A stretch of DNA of 64,000 nucleotides from Anaerolineaceae bacterium (GCA_030653365.1 JAURZL010000005.1:1-64000); one strand, 5' to 3'. Counted from the first letter of the stretch, positions 1-9,357 are shown. Notes: generated by a model from the sequence alone, not told the origin. Made by a program: numbers and translations.

Positions 1-447
1 TCAAACCGATTGAAATCGGTTGGGGCGTTGTGGATTAATCAAAATCATTTATTTCATTAAAGATATTCCAAAGTATTGTCCTTAACCATCTTCAGATGGT
101 TTGAGAGTTGGTAACCTGTGACTCAAGTCACAGGATGAAAGGGTATTCATTTTTTAAACTGGTAGCATCACAGGACTAAACCACCATGGCTTGAAACCCA
201 TGGTTACTTAATTCAAACCGATTGAAATCGGTTGGGGCGTTGTGGATTAATCAAAATCATTTATTTCATTAAAGATATTCCAAAGTATTGTCCTTAACCA
301 TCTTCAGATGGTTTGAGAGTTGGTAACCTGTGACTTGAGTCACAGGATGAAAGGGTATTCATTTTTTTAAACTGGTAGCATCACAGAACTAAACCACCAT
401 GGGTTGAAACCCATGGTTACTTAATTCAAACCGATTGAAATCGGTTG
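1..447. repeat. Two tandem ~212-bp units plus partial third, rich in palindromes
   Basis: Unit 1 spans 1-212 and unit 2 spans 213-425. They are almost identical; unit 2 has one extra T in a T run and a few substitutions. A third copy begins at 426 and stops after 22 bases. Each unit carries four near-perfect inverted repeats: aaccgatt/aatcggtt, accatct/agatggt, cctgtgact/agtcacagg and accatgggtt/aacccatggt. All have a 2-nt centre (GA, TC or CA). There is no coding potential, and the repeat begins at or before the window edge. The palindrome style recurs at 17304-17384 and 18328-18380, so this looks like a genome-wide interspersed palindromic family that expanded locally. Function is unknown. 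Confidence 0.9.
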
Positions 448-466
448 TGATTTAAGTCTATAATTA

Positions 467-2014
467 ATGAGATCATCGATGAAAAAATTATCCCTTCTGA
501 TTCCATTGTTCCTGTTCGTTTTGGCGTTCACTGCTCGCATGCTGCCGGGTGCACGCACGATTGACGATTCCTATATCACCTTCCGGTATGCACAGAATAT
601 CATCGCCGGTCAGGGTTTCGTTTATAACCCTGGCGAATCTGTACTGGGTACCACCACGCCATTGTATACGTTGTTAATGGCTGCGCTGGGCATGGTCAGC
701 GGAGGAACGCAAGCGCCTTTCCCGGAATTGGCAATGATGTTGAATGCGATCGCCGATGGATTGACTGCTATTCTGCTTTACCTTATCGGTAAACACTTTA
801 AGCAGGATTTGGCTGGAATCGGAGCTGCACTGGCCTGGAGTTTCGCACCGCACAGTGTCACTTTCGCAATCGGCGGCCTGGAAACCAGCATTTTTGTTTT
901 GTTGTTAATTTCGATTTCCTATTTCTATCTGGAAAGAAGAATCACCATCGCTGCTTTTCTAAGTAGTCTCGCATTATTAACACGACCGGATTCAGTGCTT
1001 CTGGTCGGTTTGATTGCTCTCGACCATCTAGTCAGAATCATTCGCAAGCAGGAAAAACTGCGCTGGATCGATATACTGGCATTGGGTCTGTTGCCGTTGC
1101 TCTGGTATTCATTTGCAACCATTCAATTCGGATCCCCCATCCCGCATTCTGTTCAGGCAAAAATGGGTGCCTATCGTTTACCGCCCGAAGCTGGGTTCAT
1201 CCGGCTGTTGCAGCATTACACCACCCCCTTCATGGCGGACAAATGGTTTGGAACAGTATTTACCGTGGGATTAGGTCTGTTTCTCTATCCTTTCTTCTAT
1301 TTAATTGGAACCCGATTGATGACTAAGATCAATCCCCGCAGCCTGGTGATCATGATCTACCCCTGGCTTTATCTGGCAGTATTTGCGATAGCCAACCCTT
1401 TAATTTTCCGCTGGTATCTCACACCACCGCTTCCATTTCTATTTCTGAGTATTCTCGTTGGTGTTCAGGCTTTCTTTTCCTCCCTACTGCAACAACCTAC
1501 ATTTCATCTGCCAAAGATTATTCAGACTGGATTGTTGATCCTTTTGATCATTTTTCTGCCATTTGCCAGCCTGCTCAGCAACTGGACAATGCATCCTGAC
1601 CACGGACTGGAACGTCCAGCACCCGGGATGGCATGGTATCAACTGGAATTGCTTTATCAAAAAGCAGCTCAAATCGTTGAGCCATTTCTGACTCCTGAAA
1701 CCACCCTGGCTGCTGGCGATGTAGGTGTATTGGGATATTTCACGCAAGCACGAATACTGGATACCGTTGGGCTCAACTCACCGGTAGCACTGCAATATTA
1801 TCCACTTGACGAGAAATATTATGTTACCAATTATGCTGTCGCTCCAGATCTCATATTGGATCAAAAACCCGAATTGGTTGTCTTGATGGAGGTCTATGGC
1901 CGACTTGGATTGTTCAAGGACCCGCGTTTTGTCGAACAATACGACCTTTTAGCATTAATCCCCACCGATATTTATGGCAGTGAAGGAATGTTGATATTCA
2001 TCCGCAAAGAATAA
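467..2014 (+). CDS. Multi-spanning membrane glycosyltransferase-like protein (GT39/ArnT-like superfamily)
   Basis: This is a 515-aa polytopic membrane protein. The first TM segment is at about residues 8-25. The first periplasmic loop carries TIDDSYITFRYAQN (31-44), an acidic loop motif typical of GT-C enzymes that take sugars from polyprenyl-phosphate donors. About ten further hydrophobic segments follow, then a soluble C-terminal region from about 390. The family normally adds a sugar to a lipid, protein or polysaccharide on the outer face of the membrane; the acceptor cannot be read from sequence. Start at 467 (MRSSMKK) is used; ATG at 479 is an alternative. It converges with the gene at 2016, separated by one base. 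The assignment rests on fold-level resemblance, so the GT role is probable rather than certain. Confidence 0.6.
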   Translation: MRSSMKKLSLLIPLFLFVLAFTARMLPGARTIDDSYITFRYAQNIIAGQGFVYNPGESVLGTTTPLYTLLMAALGMVSGGTQAPFPELAMMLNAIADGLTAILLYLIGKHFKQDLAGIGAALAWSFAPHSVTFAIGGLETSIFVLLLISISYFYLERRITIAAFLSSLALLTRPDSVLLVGLIALDHLVRIIRKQEKLRWIDILALGLLPLLWYSFATIQFGSPIPHSVQAKMGAYRLPPEAGFIRLLQHYTTPFMADKWFGTVFTVGLGLFLYPFFYLIGTRLMTKINPRSLVIMIYPWLYLAVFAIANPLIFRWYLTPPLPFLFLSILVGVQAFFSSLLQQPTFHLPKIIQTGLLILLIIFLPFASLLSNWTMHPDHGLERPAPGMAWYQLELLYQKAAQIVEPFLTPETTLAAGDVGVLGYFTQARILDTVGLNSPVALQYYPLDEKYYVTNYAVAPDLILDQKPELVVLMEVYGRLGLFKDPRFVEQYDLLALIPTDIYGSEGMLIFIRKE

Positions 2015-2015
2015 C

Positions 2016-2237
2016 TTATTCAAATAACATCGAGAGAATGATGATGATCGTGGTCGAAATGGAAGCCAGAAAAATGGGAATCAGAATCCAGAAGACGACC
2101 ACTTGCAAAGGATCTTCTTCATTCCGTTTGCTCCAATGCTTTTTGCGATGATCAATAAACTGCAGCTCCTGGAAATAGGTTTCTGCATAAGGATCATCCT
2201 GAGTTTCTGATTGCTTGCGATTAATGAAATCGTACAA
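2016..2237 (-). CDS. Small single-pass membrane protein (hypothetical)
   Basis: This is a 73-aa protein with a charged, hydrophilic N-terminal half (residues 1-42) and a single hydrophobic stretch at about 43-70 ending at MLFE. It lies 91 bases downstream of the acyl-AMP ligase on the same strand, so it may be the third gene of the ACP/ligase operon. The only usable start is TTG, with a weak upstream purine run, so the start is uncertain. There is no recognisable domain. The C-terminus has no Tyr-containing shuttle motif, unlike the microprotein at 16669. It may be a membrane anchor or partner for the ligase; that is a guess from position only. Confidence 0.45.
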   Translation of the reverse strand: MYDFINRKQSETQDDPYAETYFQELQFIDHRKKHWSKRNEEDPLQVVVFWILIPIFLASISTTIIIILSMLFE

Positions 2238-2328
2238 TTCCGAAATCCTTCACATTCGTTCTTCTACCTACTTAACATTGTACTGGAAGATGATTAATTC
2301 CGGAAACGGTTTTCGAGGATTTTTCTCC

Positions 2329-4008
2329 TTAAACGCTGTTGGTTCCCTGCAGGTATTTCTCCCGATTGGCATATCTGGAATTCTTTCCACTGGATGTCTT
2401 CACCATCCAACCCGAATCAACCAGATAGACATGTCGCAATACCACTGCTGAGCCACGCGTCACCACAGCTCGAATCTGATCACTGATACGCTGTCTTTCA
2501 TTCTCATCCTCGGTATCGACTTCTGCCACCAGAATGACATCTTCTGTGCCTTTTTCTTCATCGAAGATTCCAAAGACGCTGACACGTCCCGGATGGACCC
2601 CTTCCACCTCCATTGCCAGTTGTTCCAAATCTTGTGGGTATATATTTTTACCACCTATGATGATCAGATCTTTCTTTCGGCCAGTGATATACAGCTCTAT
2701 TCCCACCTTATACCCATAGTCACCTGTGAGAAACCAACCACCTTCCAACATGGTATCCTCGGTCGCATCGGGACGATTGTAATATTCGTTCAACATGCAA
2801 TTGGATCGAACAGCTACCTCTCCCACTCGTCGGTCTTTATAGGAAATTCCGAAATTATCCACAATCATGACTTCCACATTCGGTATAACTGGACCACAAG
2901 ACACCATTCTAACAGCACTTTTGCCATCCATTGCGGGATAGGCAAACCGTTGTGTCTGTAATAATTCACGATCAATGTCTTCGACGATGAGAGGTCTACC
3001 GATTTTTGTTTGTGTGACGGCGAAAACATTTTCCGCCATCGCATAGCTGACAGCCAGCGCTTTTTTGGAGAAGCCGTACTTTTCGAATTTATCCAAAAAG
3101 ATCTGATGTCCATCATCCCGTACTGGTTCCGAACAATTAATCACTGCCCTCCAGCTGGACAAATCCACACCTTCCAGATGACGATCCCTGATTTTCTGAG
3201 CACAGAAATAATAGGCAAAATTCGGAAGCCAAACCAATGTTCCTTTATATAGGGAAATTGCCTGGAATAACCGCTGAGGTGCTTTGACCCAATCAAAGGG
3301 AGAAAGTAAGACAAGATGGTTACCAGTCAGGATCGGAAGCACAAATCCCGCAATTAATCCCATATCATGGTAGAGCGGCAGCCAGGAAACAATTACATCT
3401 TGTTCCATTAATACCAATGCATTACAGAGGTTAGCCAACTGGTTGAAGACTGCCAGATGCGAGAGTGCCACGCCTTTTTGCAATCCGGTGGTACCGGAAG
3501 AATGTTGCAACAAAACAATATCATCCATCTTTCTTTGTAAGCCAGCCATTTGGGAGAAATCCGGGACTGATGGTGGATTTACTTGATTACTCAAAATTAA
3601 GGCGCGTACCGAGTCTTCCGGTTTGAGGGCAGGTCGTATCTCCCTTTCAAATTCCGGGTATGTGACGATGGCTACAGGCTGGGTTACACCAATCAAAGCT
3701 TCGAGATCCGCACGATACCGTTCCGGAAGCAATTTTTCGGTGAGGTAAGGCATGATCGCAGGAATGGAACCATGCAAAACAGCACCCCAAAAAGCATAAA
3801 CCAGATCAATACCATGCTGCAGTATCAGAACCACAACCTCACCCGGTTGAACACCTTGTTGGTTGAGGGTTTGAGCATATCCATAAGCACCTTCTGTCAA
3901 CGCCTTATAAGTGATCGGACGATCAGGTTGACCGGCGTGTTGTAAGGTCAGAACAACAAAGTCTGGACTAATATCGTATGAACGTTTGAGGGAAGCTGAA
4001 AAAGTCAT
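2329..4008 (-). CDS. Fatty acyl-AMP ligase / AMP-dependent synthetase (ANL superfamily)
   Basis: This 559-aa enzyme is predicted to activate a carboxylic acid as an acyl-adenylate and pass it to the carrier protein encoded just upstream. The phosphate-binding motif HSSGTTGLQKGV is at 169-180. SWLPLYHDMGLIAGF follows at about 207-221 and is the wording typical of FAAL-type ligases. TGD and GRKKDLIIIGGKNIYP mark the hinge and C-terminal lobe. The catalytic lysine lies in SSGKN near residue 542. The gene is 7 bases downstream of the ACP gene, so the pair is co-transcribed. No ketosynthase or NRPS module is visible nearby, so the acyl group is not headed to an obvious polyketide line here. Substrate is unknown. 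Confidence 0.88.
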   Translation of the reverse strand: MTFSASLKRSYDISPDFVVLTLQHAGQPDRPITYKALTEGAYGYAQTLNQQGVQPGEVVVLILQHGIDLVYAFWGAVLHGSIPAIMPYLTEKLLPERYRADLEALIGVTQPVAIVTYPEFEREIRPALKPEDSVRALILSNQVNPPSVPDFSQMAGLQRKMDDIVLLQHSSGTTGLQKGVALSHLAVFNQLANLCNALVLMEQDVIVSWLPLYHDMGLIAGFVLPILTGNHLVLLSPFDWVKAPQRLFQAISLYKGTLVWLPNFAYYFCAQKIRDRHLEGVDLSSWRAVINCSEPVRDDGHQIFLDKFEKYGFSKKALAVSYAMAENVFAVTQTKIGRPLIVEDIDRELLQTQRFAYPAMDGKSAVRMVSCGPVIPNVEVMIVDNFGISYKDRRVGEVAVRSNCMLNEYYNRPDATEDTMLEGGWFLTGDYGYKVGIELYITGRKKDLIIIGGKNIYPQDLEQLAMEVEGVHPGRVSVFGIFDEEKGTEDVILVAEVDTEDENERQRISDQIRAVVTRGSAVVLRHVYLVDSGWMVKTSSGKNSRYANREKYLQGTNSV

Positions 4009-4015
4009 ATTTTAC

Positions 4016-4261
4016 CTATTGTTTTGATTGAATCAATGATGCTAATTGTTCGAGCGTATCGAAAGAGTCTGCATTCAATTCGGTATCATCAATCTGAACC
4101 CCAAATTCATCTTCAACCAGAAGCGCAAGATCAACCAGGCTGAAGGAATCAATCAAACCACTGGATATCAGCGCTTCATCAGCTTTAATAATTCGTGATG
4201 GGTCTTTTAGAATCGATTGAGAAATTTTCTTTGATAGGGTCGAAATCATTTCCTGTGTCAT
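4016..4261 (-). CDS. Acyl carrier protein
   Basis: This is an 81-aa protein of normal ACP size. The motif GLIDSFSLVDLALLVEDEFGV contains the Asp-Ser pair whose serine accepts the 4'-phosphopantetheine arm, followed by the usual acidic helix II. The rest (ISSGLIDSF, LNADSFDTLEQLASLI) fits the four-helix carrier fold. Ribosome-binding site GGAGG lies just upstream of the ATG. As the first gene of the operon it is predicted to accept the acyl group from the ligase at 2329. Carriers of this standalone type serve PKS/NRPS lines, DltC-like envelope acylation, or lipid tailoring; the sequence alone does not decide. Confidence 0.9.
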   Translation of the reverse strand: MTQEMISTLSKKISQSILKDPSRIIKADEALISSGLIDSFSLVDLALLVEDEFGVQIDDTELNADSFDTLEQLASLIQSKQ

Positions 4262-4289
4262 GAAGCCTCCGAACGGTTAGAATGCCCTC

Positions 4290-4319
4290 ATTTTATCAGA
4301 TTATTGGGATGGGGTTCAA
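4290..4319 (-). promoter_or_regulatory. Candidate promoter of the ACP/ligase operon
   Basis: On the minus strand, TTGAAC (4319-4314) and TAAAAT (4295-4290) are separated by 18 bases. They sit about 30 bases upstream of the ACP ATG, which has a good GGAGG site. The candidate lies back to back with the promoter of the BTAD gene. Confidence 0.5.
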
Positions 4320-4336
4320 TTAATCATCCAGGTCGT

Positions 4337-4366
4337 TTGACAGATTGTCACCAGTTAAGCGATACT
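4337..4366 (+). promoter_or_regulatory. Candidate promoter of the BTAD regulator
   Basis: TTGACA at 4337-4342 is followed after 18 bases by GATACT at 4361-4366. If used, transcription would begin near 4373. That rules out the upstream TTG codon at 4345 as start and supports the ATG at 4411. Confidence 0.5.
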
Positions 4367-4410
4367 TTATAAGTTACGTCTTTCATCAATCACCAACCAA
4401 TAATAAAATC

Positions 4411-7400
4411 ATGACGTCTTTGCAGATCTTTCTATTTGGTAATTTTGAAATCCTCATCAATCATCAAAAAATCCACAGCGATCTATGGCAGAGTCGCCAT
4501 CTACGAACGATCTTAAAATTATTAATCATTCGTCGTGGAAAACTGATTCCCGGTGTTCAGATTATTGAAAAAGTTTGGCCCAATAAAGATCCTGAGCAGG
4601 CAGCACAGCATCTTTATGTCCGAATCAGTCAGATCAGAAAAATTCTGAAAATTTACGGTTTTCAGGATTGCATTCAAACTGTTGCTGGTGGTTACATTTT
4701 TCAGCTTGAACCATTTTTTGAAAAGAATGAAGAACACTCAATTTGGATTGATGTTGACGAATTTGAAAAAAAGGCAGACCAGGGACGTGAATATCTGGAA
4801 AACAGAGAGTTTGATCAGGCGATCACACTATTCAAAAAATCAAACAATCTTTATAGAGCTGATTTTCTGATCGAAGATTTGTATGAAGATTGGCCAATCA
4901 CTGAACGCGAACGCTTACGTGATCGGCAATTGATGGTGCTGACCGAGATGGCAGAAGCCTATGCCCAAACAGGCCGTTATCGGCATGCCATTGACGTCAG
5001 TCAGAAGGTATTATCAGTCGACCCTTGTCGAGAATCGACTTTTGTTCAACTGATGCTCTACTATTACCACCTGGGAGAGCGCTCTAAATCTCTGGATGTT
5101 TTTGAAAGATGCAAAAAAATTCTATCTCAAGAAATGGAAGTCACTCCGGACATTTACACTGAAGAATTGGCTCAAAAAATTCGCGCAGGTGATTTAGGCA
5201 AGAATAATGGGTATGGAAAGTATCCTCCGTCCGTGTATTCCGGAAGGTTATTTGAAGTCCCCTATTCATTAAGTGAAACACCTTTCATTGGCAGGAAATT
5301 GGAGTATTCCTGGTTGGTTCAACAATTGCAAAATCCCCACCCATCCATTGTTTGGGTCAAAGGCGAATCTGGTGTTGGAAAAACTCGTCTGCTGGAAGAA
5401 TTTATCCATCATATTGATGAAAGGAAAATAAAAGTCGTAAAAGTCTATGCTCGTACGATTGAAAACAGCCCGTATGCGATCTGGATAGCTCTCCTGAAAA
5501 AGTATTCACATGCCCTCGACTCGCTTAGTTTATCGCCCGAAACCCGCTCAATCATCAATGCTTTACTCACGGGTGACAGTAAAGAATCGAGTTTATTTAC
5601 CAATCCTGCAATTAATTCCACCAACCAGCTGTTCCAAAATACGATTGTGGCTGTCTTTCAACAAATGCTTCCTCATGGATCAATCATCTGGATTGATGAT
5701 ATTCATTTAGCAGATCCTGCGTCTTTATCATTGTTGAAGATTTTGGAGAAAAAATTTTTTATCCTGATCTCAAGTATGAGCGAGGAAGAACATGAATCCC
5801 CTCACTTTGAAGATTTCCTGATCAACCAGTCTAAATCAATAACTACATTAACATTACAGCGCTGGCAAATCTCACAAGTAGCGAGCTTTATTGAGAATCT
5901 CAGCGGCAATGCCATGCCAGCATTAAGTGAAAGTTTGTTTTCCATTACCGGCGGTAATCCTTTATTTTTGATTAATATCATGCAACACTTATTCGAAGAA
6001 GGCATTCTCTATGTCGACCATCAAGGAGAATGGCAACAAAACCAACCCATCCATCTTCAAGAATCACAAAAAATCGAAAATCTAATCTCGATCAGACTGA
6101 ACAAGAACACAAAAGACGAGCAAAGAATATTAGATGTGATCTCAGTAACCGGTGGAGAATGCGATTATGAAATACTGCAGGATGTGCTCCAAATCCAGGA
6201 AACAAGACTTCTGGATTTGACCGATAACCTGATTCAACGCGGCCTTCTGATTGAGCCAAGGAAAATTGGTGAAGCCGAATTAACATTTTCACACTTTATC
6301 TATAAAGAAGTTATCTATCAGTCTTTGCCAAAGCCACGCTTAAAACGTTTCCACAAACGTATTGGCGATGCGATGTTGCATACCGGACGTAGTAGCGGAC
6401 AATATGCCGAGATCTTGGCTAATCATTTTGCATCAGGTGGCGACTATGGAAAAGCAGCCCAATATTCTTTAGCTGCTGGGGAATATTTACGGAATTTGTA
6501 TGCACCCCAACAAGCCATTCCCTATTACGAAAATGCCATTCAATGGTTCTTAGAGGAAAACAATCCTGACACAATCGCACAATCCCGGTTTGGTTTAGCC
6601 GAAACACTCCGCCTGACGGGGAAAAGTATCCGCGCCATTGAGAATTATCAACTGGCAATTCCATTGTTGAAAGGTGAAATCAAGCAAGCAGCCATTTATC
6701 AAATCTTTCAATTACAGGTTCTTAAGGGTAATCCGCTTTCCACCTACCAGGAGATTGCGGATAGGGCCGAACACTCAATTTCAGAAGAGGGTTTATCCTG
6801 GGCACTGCCATTGTTATTCTGGTCGCAAAGTTTTGTTTTCCTTTTGATGGGCGATTACAAAAACACCCGGCTCTATTATGCGAAAGCCTGGCGGATAGCC
6901 CGTCAATTATGTGCTTCTGGTAATACCCCACCTACATGGATATATAATCGTGCGCTGAATTTAATGATGCGGGCACATAATCAGTGGGGCAATTATCACG
7001 CAAGCATTCACTTTTCCCAAAAAAATCTTAGGCTGTTACCTACCAGTACCCAGGATGTAAATACCAGGGCAGTTATCGATGCTTCCCTCGCTGAATCGTA
7101 TTACAATCTGGGTGATTATAAGCAGGCAACAGATTATTTCCATCAATCTTACAAACTGGCAAATAAAGCGGGTGATCTCCGGTTGCAGGGAGAAATTCTA
7201 ATTGGGTTGGGATGGATAACCTTTGAAATTGGAGATTTTGTTGAGACCCAGACCAATGCTAAAAAAGTATTGGATCTGGTAGAAAGAAAACCTGATATTC
7301 TGAGACACAGTCAGGCAATATTCTTACTTGCTAAAATCGCAATAATTCAAAACAAGCTGACATCCGAATTTAATGCGCTTGAAAATATTTTATTGATCGC

Positions 7401-7848
7401 TCGTTATCAAGATGCAGATCCTTATGCTGCTCAGTTCATAATCATTCTAGCTGAAATATGTTTGAATACCGGACAGCCACAACAGGCAGAGGTTTTTGCC
7501 CAGGAGGCAAAAGAAATTGCTGAAAGTTGTGGCTCAAAAAGGGTGCTTTGCACATCCCTACGCTCTCTTGGGCAAGCCAGGCTGCAGCAAGGAGATCGCC
7601 AGAATGGTCTTTTATGGATTGATAAATCTGTGTCATTGGCGGATCAAATCCAGGTATCTTTCGAAAAAGGCTTATCGCTGCGAGTTCGTGCTGCATGTCA
7701 GGACGATCTCGAGAAGTCAATTCAAGACGCCCAACAGGCTTTGAAATTGTTTGAAAAAATTGGTGCAGAATATGAAGCTCTTCAAACACGTACCTTCTTA
7801 ACAAAACTGAATTTGAAAAGCACAGGGGATCAAACCATTGCCAGATAA
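4411..7848 (+). CDS. BTAD-family transcriptional activator with AAA/NACHT-like ATPase and TPR domains
   Basis: This 1145-aa regulator resembles SARP/LAL-type STAND proteins. An OmpR-like winged helix occupies about 1-95 (LQIFLFGNFEI, then RHLRTILKLLIIRR). A bacterial transcriptional activator (BTAD) helical domain spans about 105-255. The ATPase follows with P-loop GESGVGKT near 318-325 and a Walker B strand, GSIIWIDDIH. The C-terminal third is made of TPR repeats. It should bind DNA and switch on targets after nucleotide- and ligand-dependent oligomerisation. The ATG at 4411 is preferred because the winged helix starts immediately and a promoter overlaps the alternative TTG at 4345. It is divergent from the ACP/ligase operon and overlaps the MFS gene, so either may be its target. 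Confidence 0.88.
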   Translation: MTSLQIFLFGNFEILINHQKIHSDLWQSRHLRTILKLLIIRRGKLIPGVQIIEKVWPNKDPEQAAQHLYVRISQIRKILKIYGFQDCIQTVAGGYIFQLEPFFEKNEEHSIWIDVDEFEKKADQGREYLENREFDQAITLFKKSNNLYRADFLIEDLYEDWPITERERLRDRQLMVLTEMAEAYAQTGRYRHAIDVSQKVLSVDPCRESTFVQLMLYYYHLGERSKSLDVFERCKKILSQEMEVTPDIYTEELAQKIRAGDLGKNNGYGKYPPSVYSGRLFEVPYSLSETPFIGRKLEYSWLVQQLQNPHPSIVWVKGESGVGKTRLLEEFIHHIDERKIKVVKVYARTIENSPYAIWIALLKKYSHALDSLSLSPETRSIINALLTGDSKESSLFTNPAINSTNQLFQNTIVAVFQQMLPHGSIIWIDDIHLADPASLSLLKILEKKFFILISSMSEEEHESPHFEDFLINQSKSITTLTLQRWQISQVASFIENLSGNAMPALSESLFSITGGNPLFLINIMQHLFEEGILYVDHQGEWQQNQPIHLQESQKIENLISIRLNKNTKDEQRILDVISVTGGECDYEILQDVLQIQETRLLDLTDNLIQRGLLIEPRKIGEAELTFSHFIYKEVIYQSLPKPRLKRFHKRIGDAMLHTGRSSGQYAEILANHFASGGDYGKAAQYSLAAGEYLRNLYAPQQAIPYYENAIQWFLEENNPDTIAQSRFGLAETLRLTGKSIRAIENYQLAIPLLKGEIKQAAIYQIFQLQVLKGNPLSTYQEIADRAEHSISEEGLSWALPLLFWSQSFVFLLMGDYKNTRLYYAKAWRIARQLCASGNTPPTWIYNRALNLMMRAHNQWGNYHASIHFSQKNLRLLPTSTQDVNTRAVIDASLAESYYNLGDYKQATDYFHQSYKLANKAGDLRLQGEILIGLGWITFEIGDFVETQTNAKKVLDLVERKPDILRHSQAIFLLAKIAIIQNKLTSEFNALENILLIARYQDADPYAAQFIIILAEICLNTGQPQQAEVFAQEAKEIAESCGSKRVLCTSLRSLGQARLQQGDRQNGLLWIDKSVSLADQIQVSFEKGLSLRVRAACQDDLEKSIQDAQQALKLFEKIGAEYEALQTRTFLTKLNLKSTGDQTIAR

Positions 7849-9085
7849 TGAACAAGATAGTAAAGTGCAAGTTAAACAGCATGCGATTTTGGCACTTGTC
7901 CTTTTTTCTTTCCTCAATCTGATTAACCAAATTGATCGCAGAGCTTTGGTCACCATCTTTCCATTACTTAAACTGGAATGGGGGTTGAGTGATTCACAAC
8001 TAGGTTTGGCTGTATCGTTGTTCACGATAGGACGAACACTGAGCAGTTTGCCAGCAGGCTGGTTAGCGGATCGTAAAGGTATTATCCTGGTTTTACGCCC
8101 GATGATTCTTCTCTGGTCGCTCCTGACGATTGCTTCGGGATGGGCTGGTCGTTTCTTCACGTTTATTGTCTTGCGAATGGGTGTCGGCTTGATGGATGGT
8201 GCCAATGGTCCCCTGGACCTGGCCTACCTGGGCCGGGTTAGCCCCAAAAACAGACGAGGTACCTTTCTTGCGATTTACTCGATTGCCTTGTATCTGGGTT
8301 CCGGGTTGGGTGTGATCTATTCCGGGGCAATTGGTGAGCGCTTTGGCTGGCGTATGGTTTTCATTATTCCGGGCATATTAGGTCTTTTGGCAACCATCGG
8401 GTTATTTTTACTCCCAAGAGATCCGCAGATGAAGACAGAAGGTGAAACATCTTCCGAAGAAAAGTTTCACAGCTCAGGTTTTTATTGGCTTATCAAACAA
8501 CCATTACCAGGCATCTTTGTGGGCGGAGCATTGGGTGTATTTGCATCGACTGCATTGGTCTCCTGGTTACCCACGTACCTGACTCGCCAATACAGCTTAA
8601 GCCTTGTACATGCCGGGTTAATCACCGGGGGTATCATCATTCCAGCCAGTATGGTAGGTACATTAATGGGTGGCTTTCTGAGTGATCGCTTCGGAAAAAG
8701 GTACCCGAAACTGCGCTTTCAAATCTCAGCAGCCGGTCTGGGATTGGCTATGATATTTGGGTTAGCAGGCTTATGGAGCACCAGTGTGGCTGGTACCATC
8801 ACTTTTTTCCTTCTTACAGCAATCAGTTTCACACTTCCCGTCAGCCCCTTACTGGTACTGGTTCAAGAGGCGGTTCACAAGCAAGAACTGGCAACCACCC
8901 AGGCTGCTTTCGGGTTAACAACCCAAATTCTAGGGGCAGCACCTGCTACAGGATTGGTTGGTCTACTCTCAGACCAGCTTGGACTTCAAATGGCGTTGAT
9001 GCTTCCTTTTATGGCTGTTGGTCTGGGGGCAATTGTGATCATTCTTACCGGCAATGTTAATCAAGAGACCGAAAGAAAATTGTAA
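7838..9085 (+). CDS. Major facilitator superfamily transporter
   Basis: This 415-aa protein has about twelve hydrophobic segments in two halves. The cytoplasmic loop 2-3 signature GWLADRKG is present in the N-half, with an equivalent GGFLSDRFGKR in the C-half. Loop RVSPKNRRGTFLAIY is typical of the family of organic-anion or drug-type permeases. The start is a TTG with an AGGGGAT ribosome-binding site and lies inside the end of the BTAD gene, overlapping its stop codon region, so the two are translationally coupled. Substrate is not evident. The stop codon overlaps a TGTAAG direct-repeat motif at 9080-9098. Confidence 0.85.
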   Translation: MPDNEQDSKVQVKQHAILALVLFSFLNLINQIDRRALVTIFPLLKLEWGLSDSQLGLAVSLFTIGRTLSSLPAGWLADRKGIILVLRPMILLWSLLTIASGWAGRFFTFIVLRMGVGLMDGANGPLDLAYLGRVSPKNRRGTFLAIYSIALYLGSGLGVIYSGAIGERFGWRMVFIIPGILGLLATIGLFLLPRDPQMKTEGETSSEEKFHSSGFYWLIKQPLPGIFVGGALGVFASTALVSWLPTYLTRQYSLSLVHAGLITGGIIIPASMVGTLMGGFLSDRFGKRYPKLRFQISAAGLGLAMIFGLAGLWSTSVAGTITFFLLTAISFTLPVSPLLVLVQEAVHKQELATTQAAFGLTTQILGAAPATGLVGLLSDQLGLQMALMLPFMAVGLGAIVIILTGNVNQETERKL

Positions 9086-9098
9086 GAAAACTGTAAGG
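9080..9098 (+). promoter_or_regulatory. Direct-repeat motif TTGTAAGAAAACTGTAAGG (OmpR/PhoB-like spacing)
   Basis: Two TGTAAG half-sites start 11 bases apart, one helical turn, as in operators of OmpR/PhoB-type regulators. A 19-base version with one mismatch lies upstream of the secreted protein gene on the other strand (11747-11765). Here it precedes the small gene at 9157 by about 58 bases and overlaps the MFS stop codon. A further TGTAAA occurs at about 9106. Confidence 0.45.
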
Positions 9099-9156
9099 AT
9101 GATCCTGTAAACTATTACTAGAAAGGAAAGCACCCCGCTTTTTTGGCCTGGAAACG

Positions 9157-9357
9157 ATGCAATCTCACCTGGAACGAAAAACCATCATCTTTGTTGTGCG
9201 CGTCTGGCAGGAGTATCTGAGGAATCAAGATTCAGCTGTGCGTGGTGAGGTTGAGAATGTCACCAGTCAGAAAAAGCATTATTTTTCAACGATCCAGGAA
9301 CTACAAAAAATCATTCAAAATGATGTTCATCAGGATTCGCATCAGGAGCAACTATAA
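9157..9357 (+). CDS. Small conserved hypothetical protein
   Basis: This is a 66-aa protein with the pattern 'IFVVRVWQEYLR...VRGEVENVTSQKKHYFSTIQEL..II'. This wording (VRIWQE, then WRG.VEHV.SGE..YF..L..L..FI) is, to my recollection, frequent in short uncharacterised Chloroflexota proteins. It is predicted to be cytoplasmic with an alpha/beta mix; there is no catalytic motif. It stands alone after the MFS gene, 71 bases away, with the TGTAAG direct repeat upstream. The resemblance to a known small family is the reason for calling it real despite its size. Confidence 0.6.
   Translation: MQSHLERKTIIFVVRVWQEYLRNQDSAVRGEVENVTSQKKHYFSTIQELQKIIQNDVHQDSHQEQL

Noticed and set aside
1-447. CRISPR array
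   Set aside because: The repeats are 212 bp with internal palindromes and no constant-length unique spacers; no cas genes are present.
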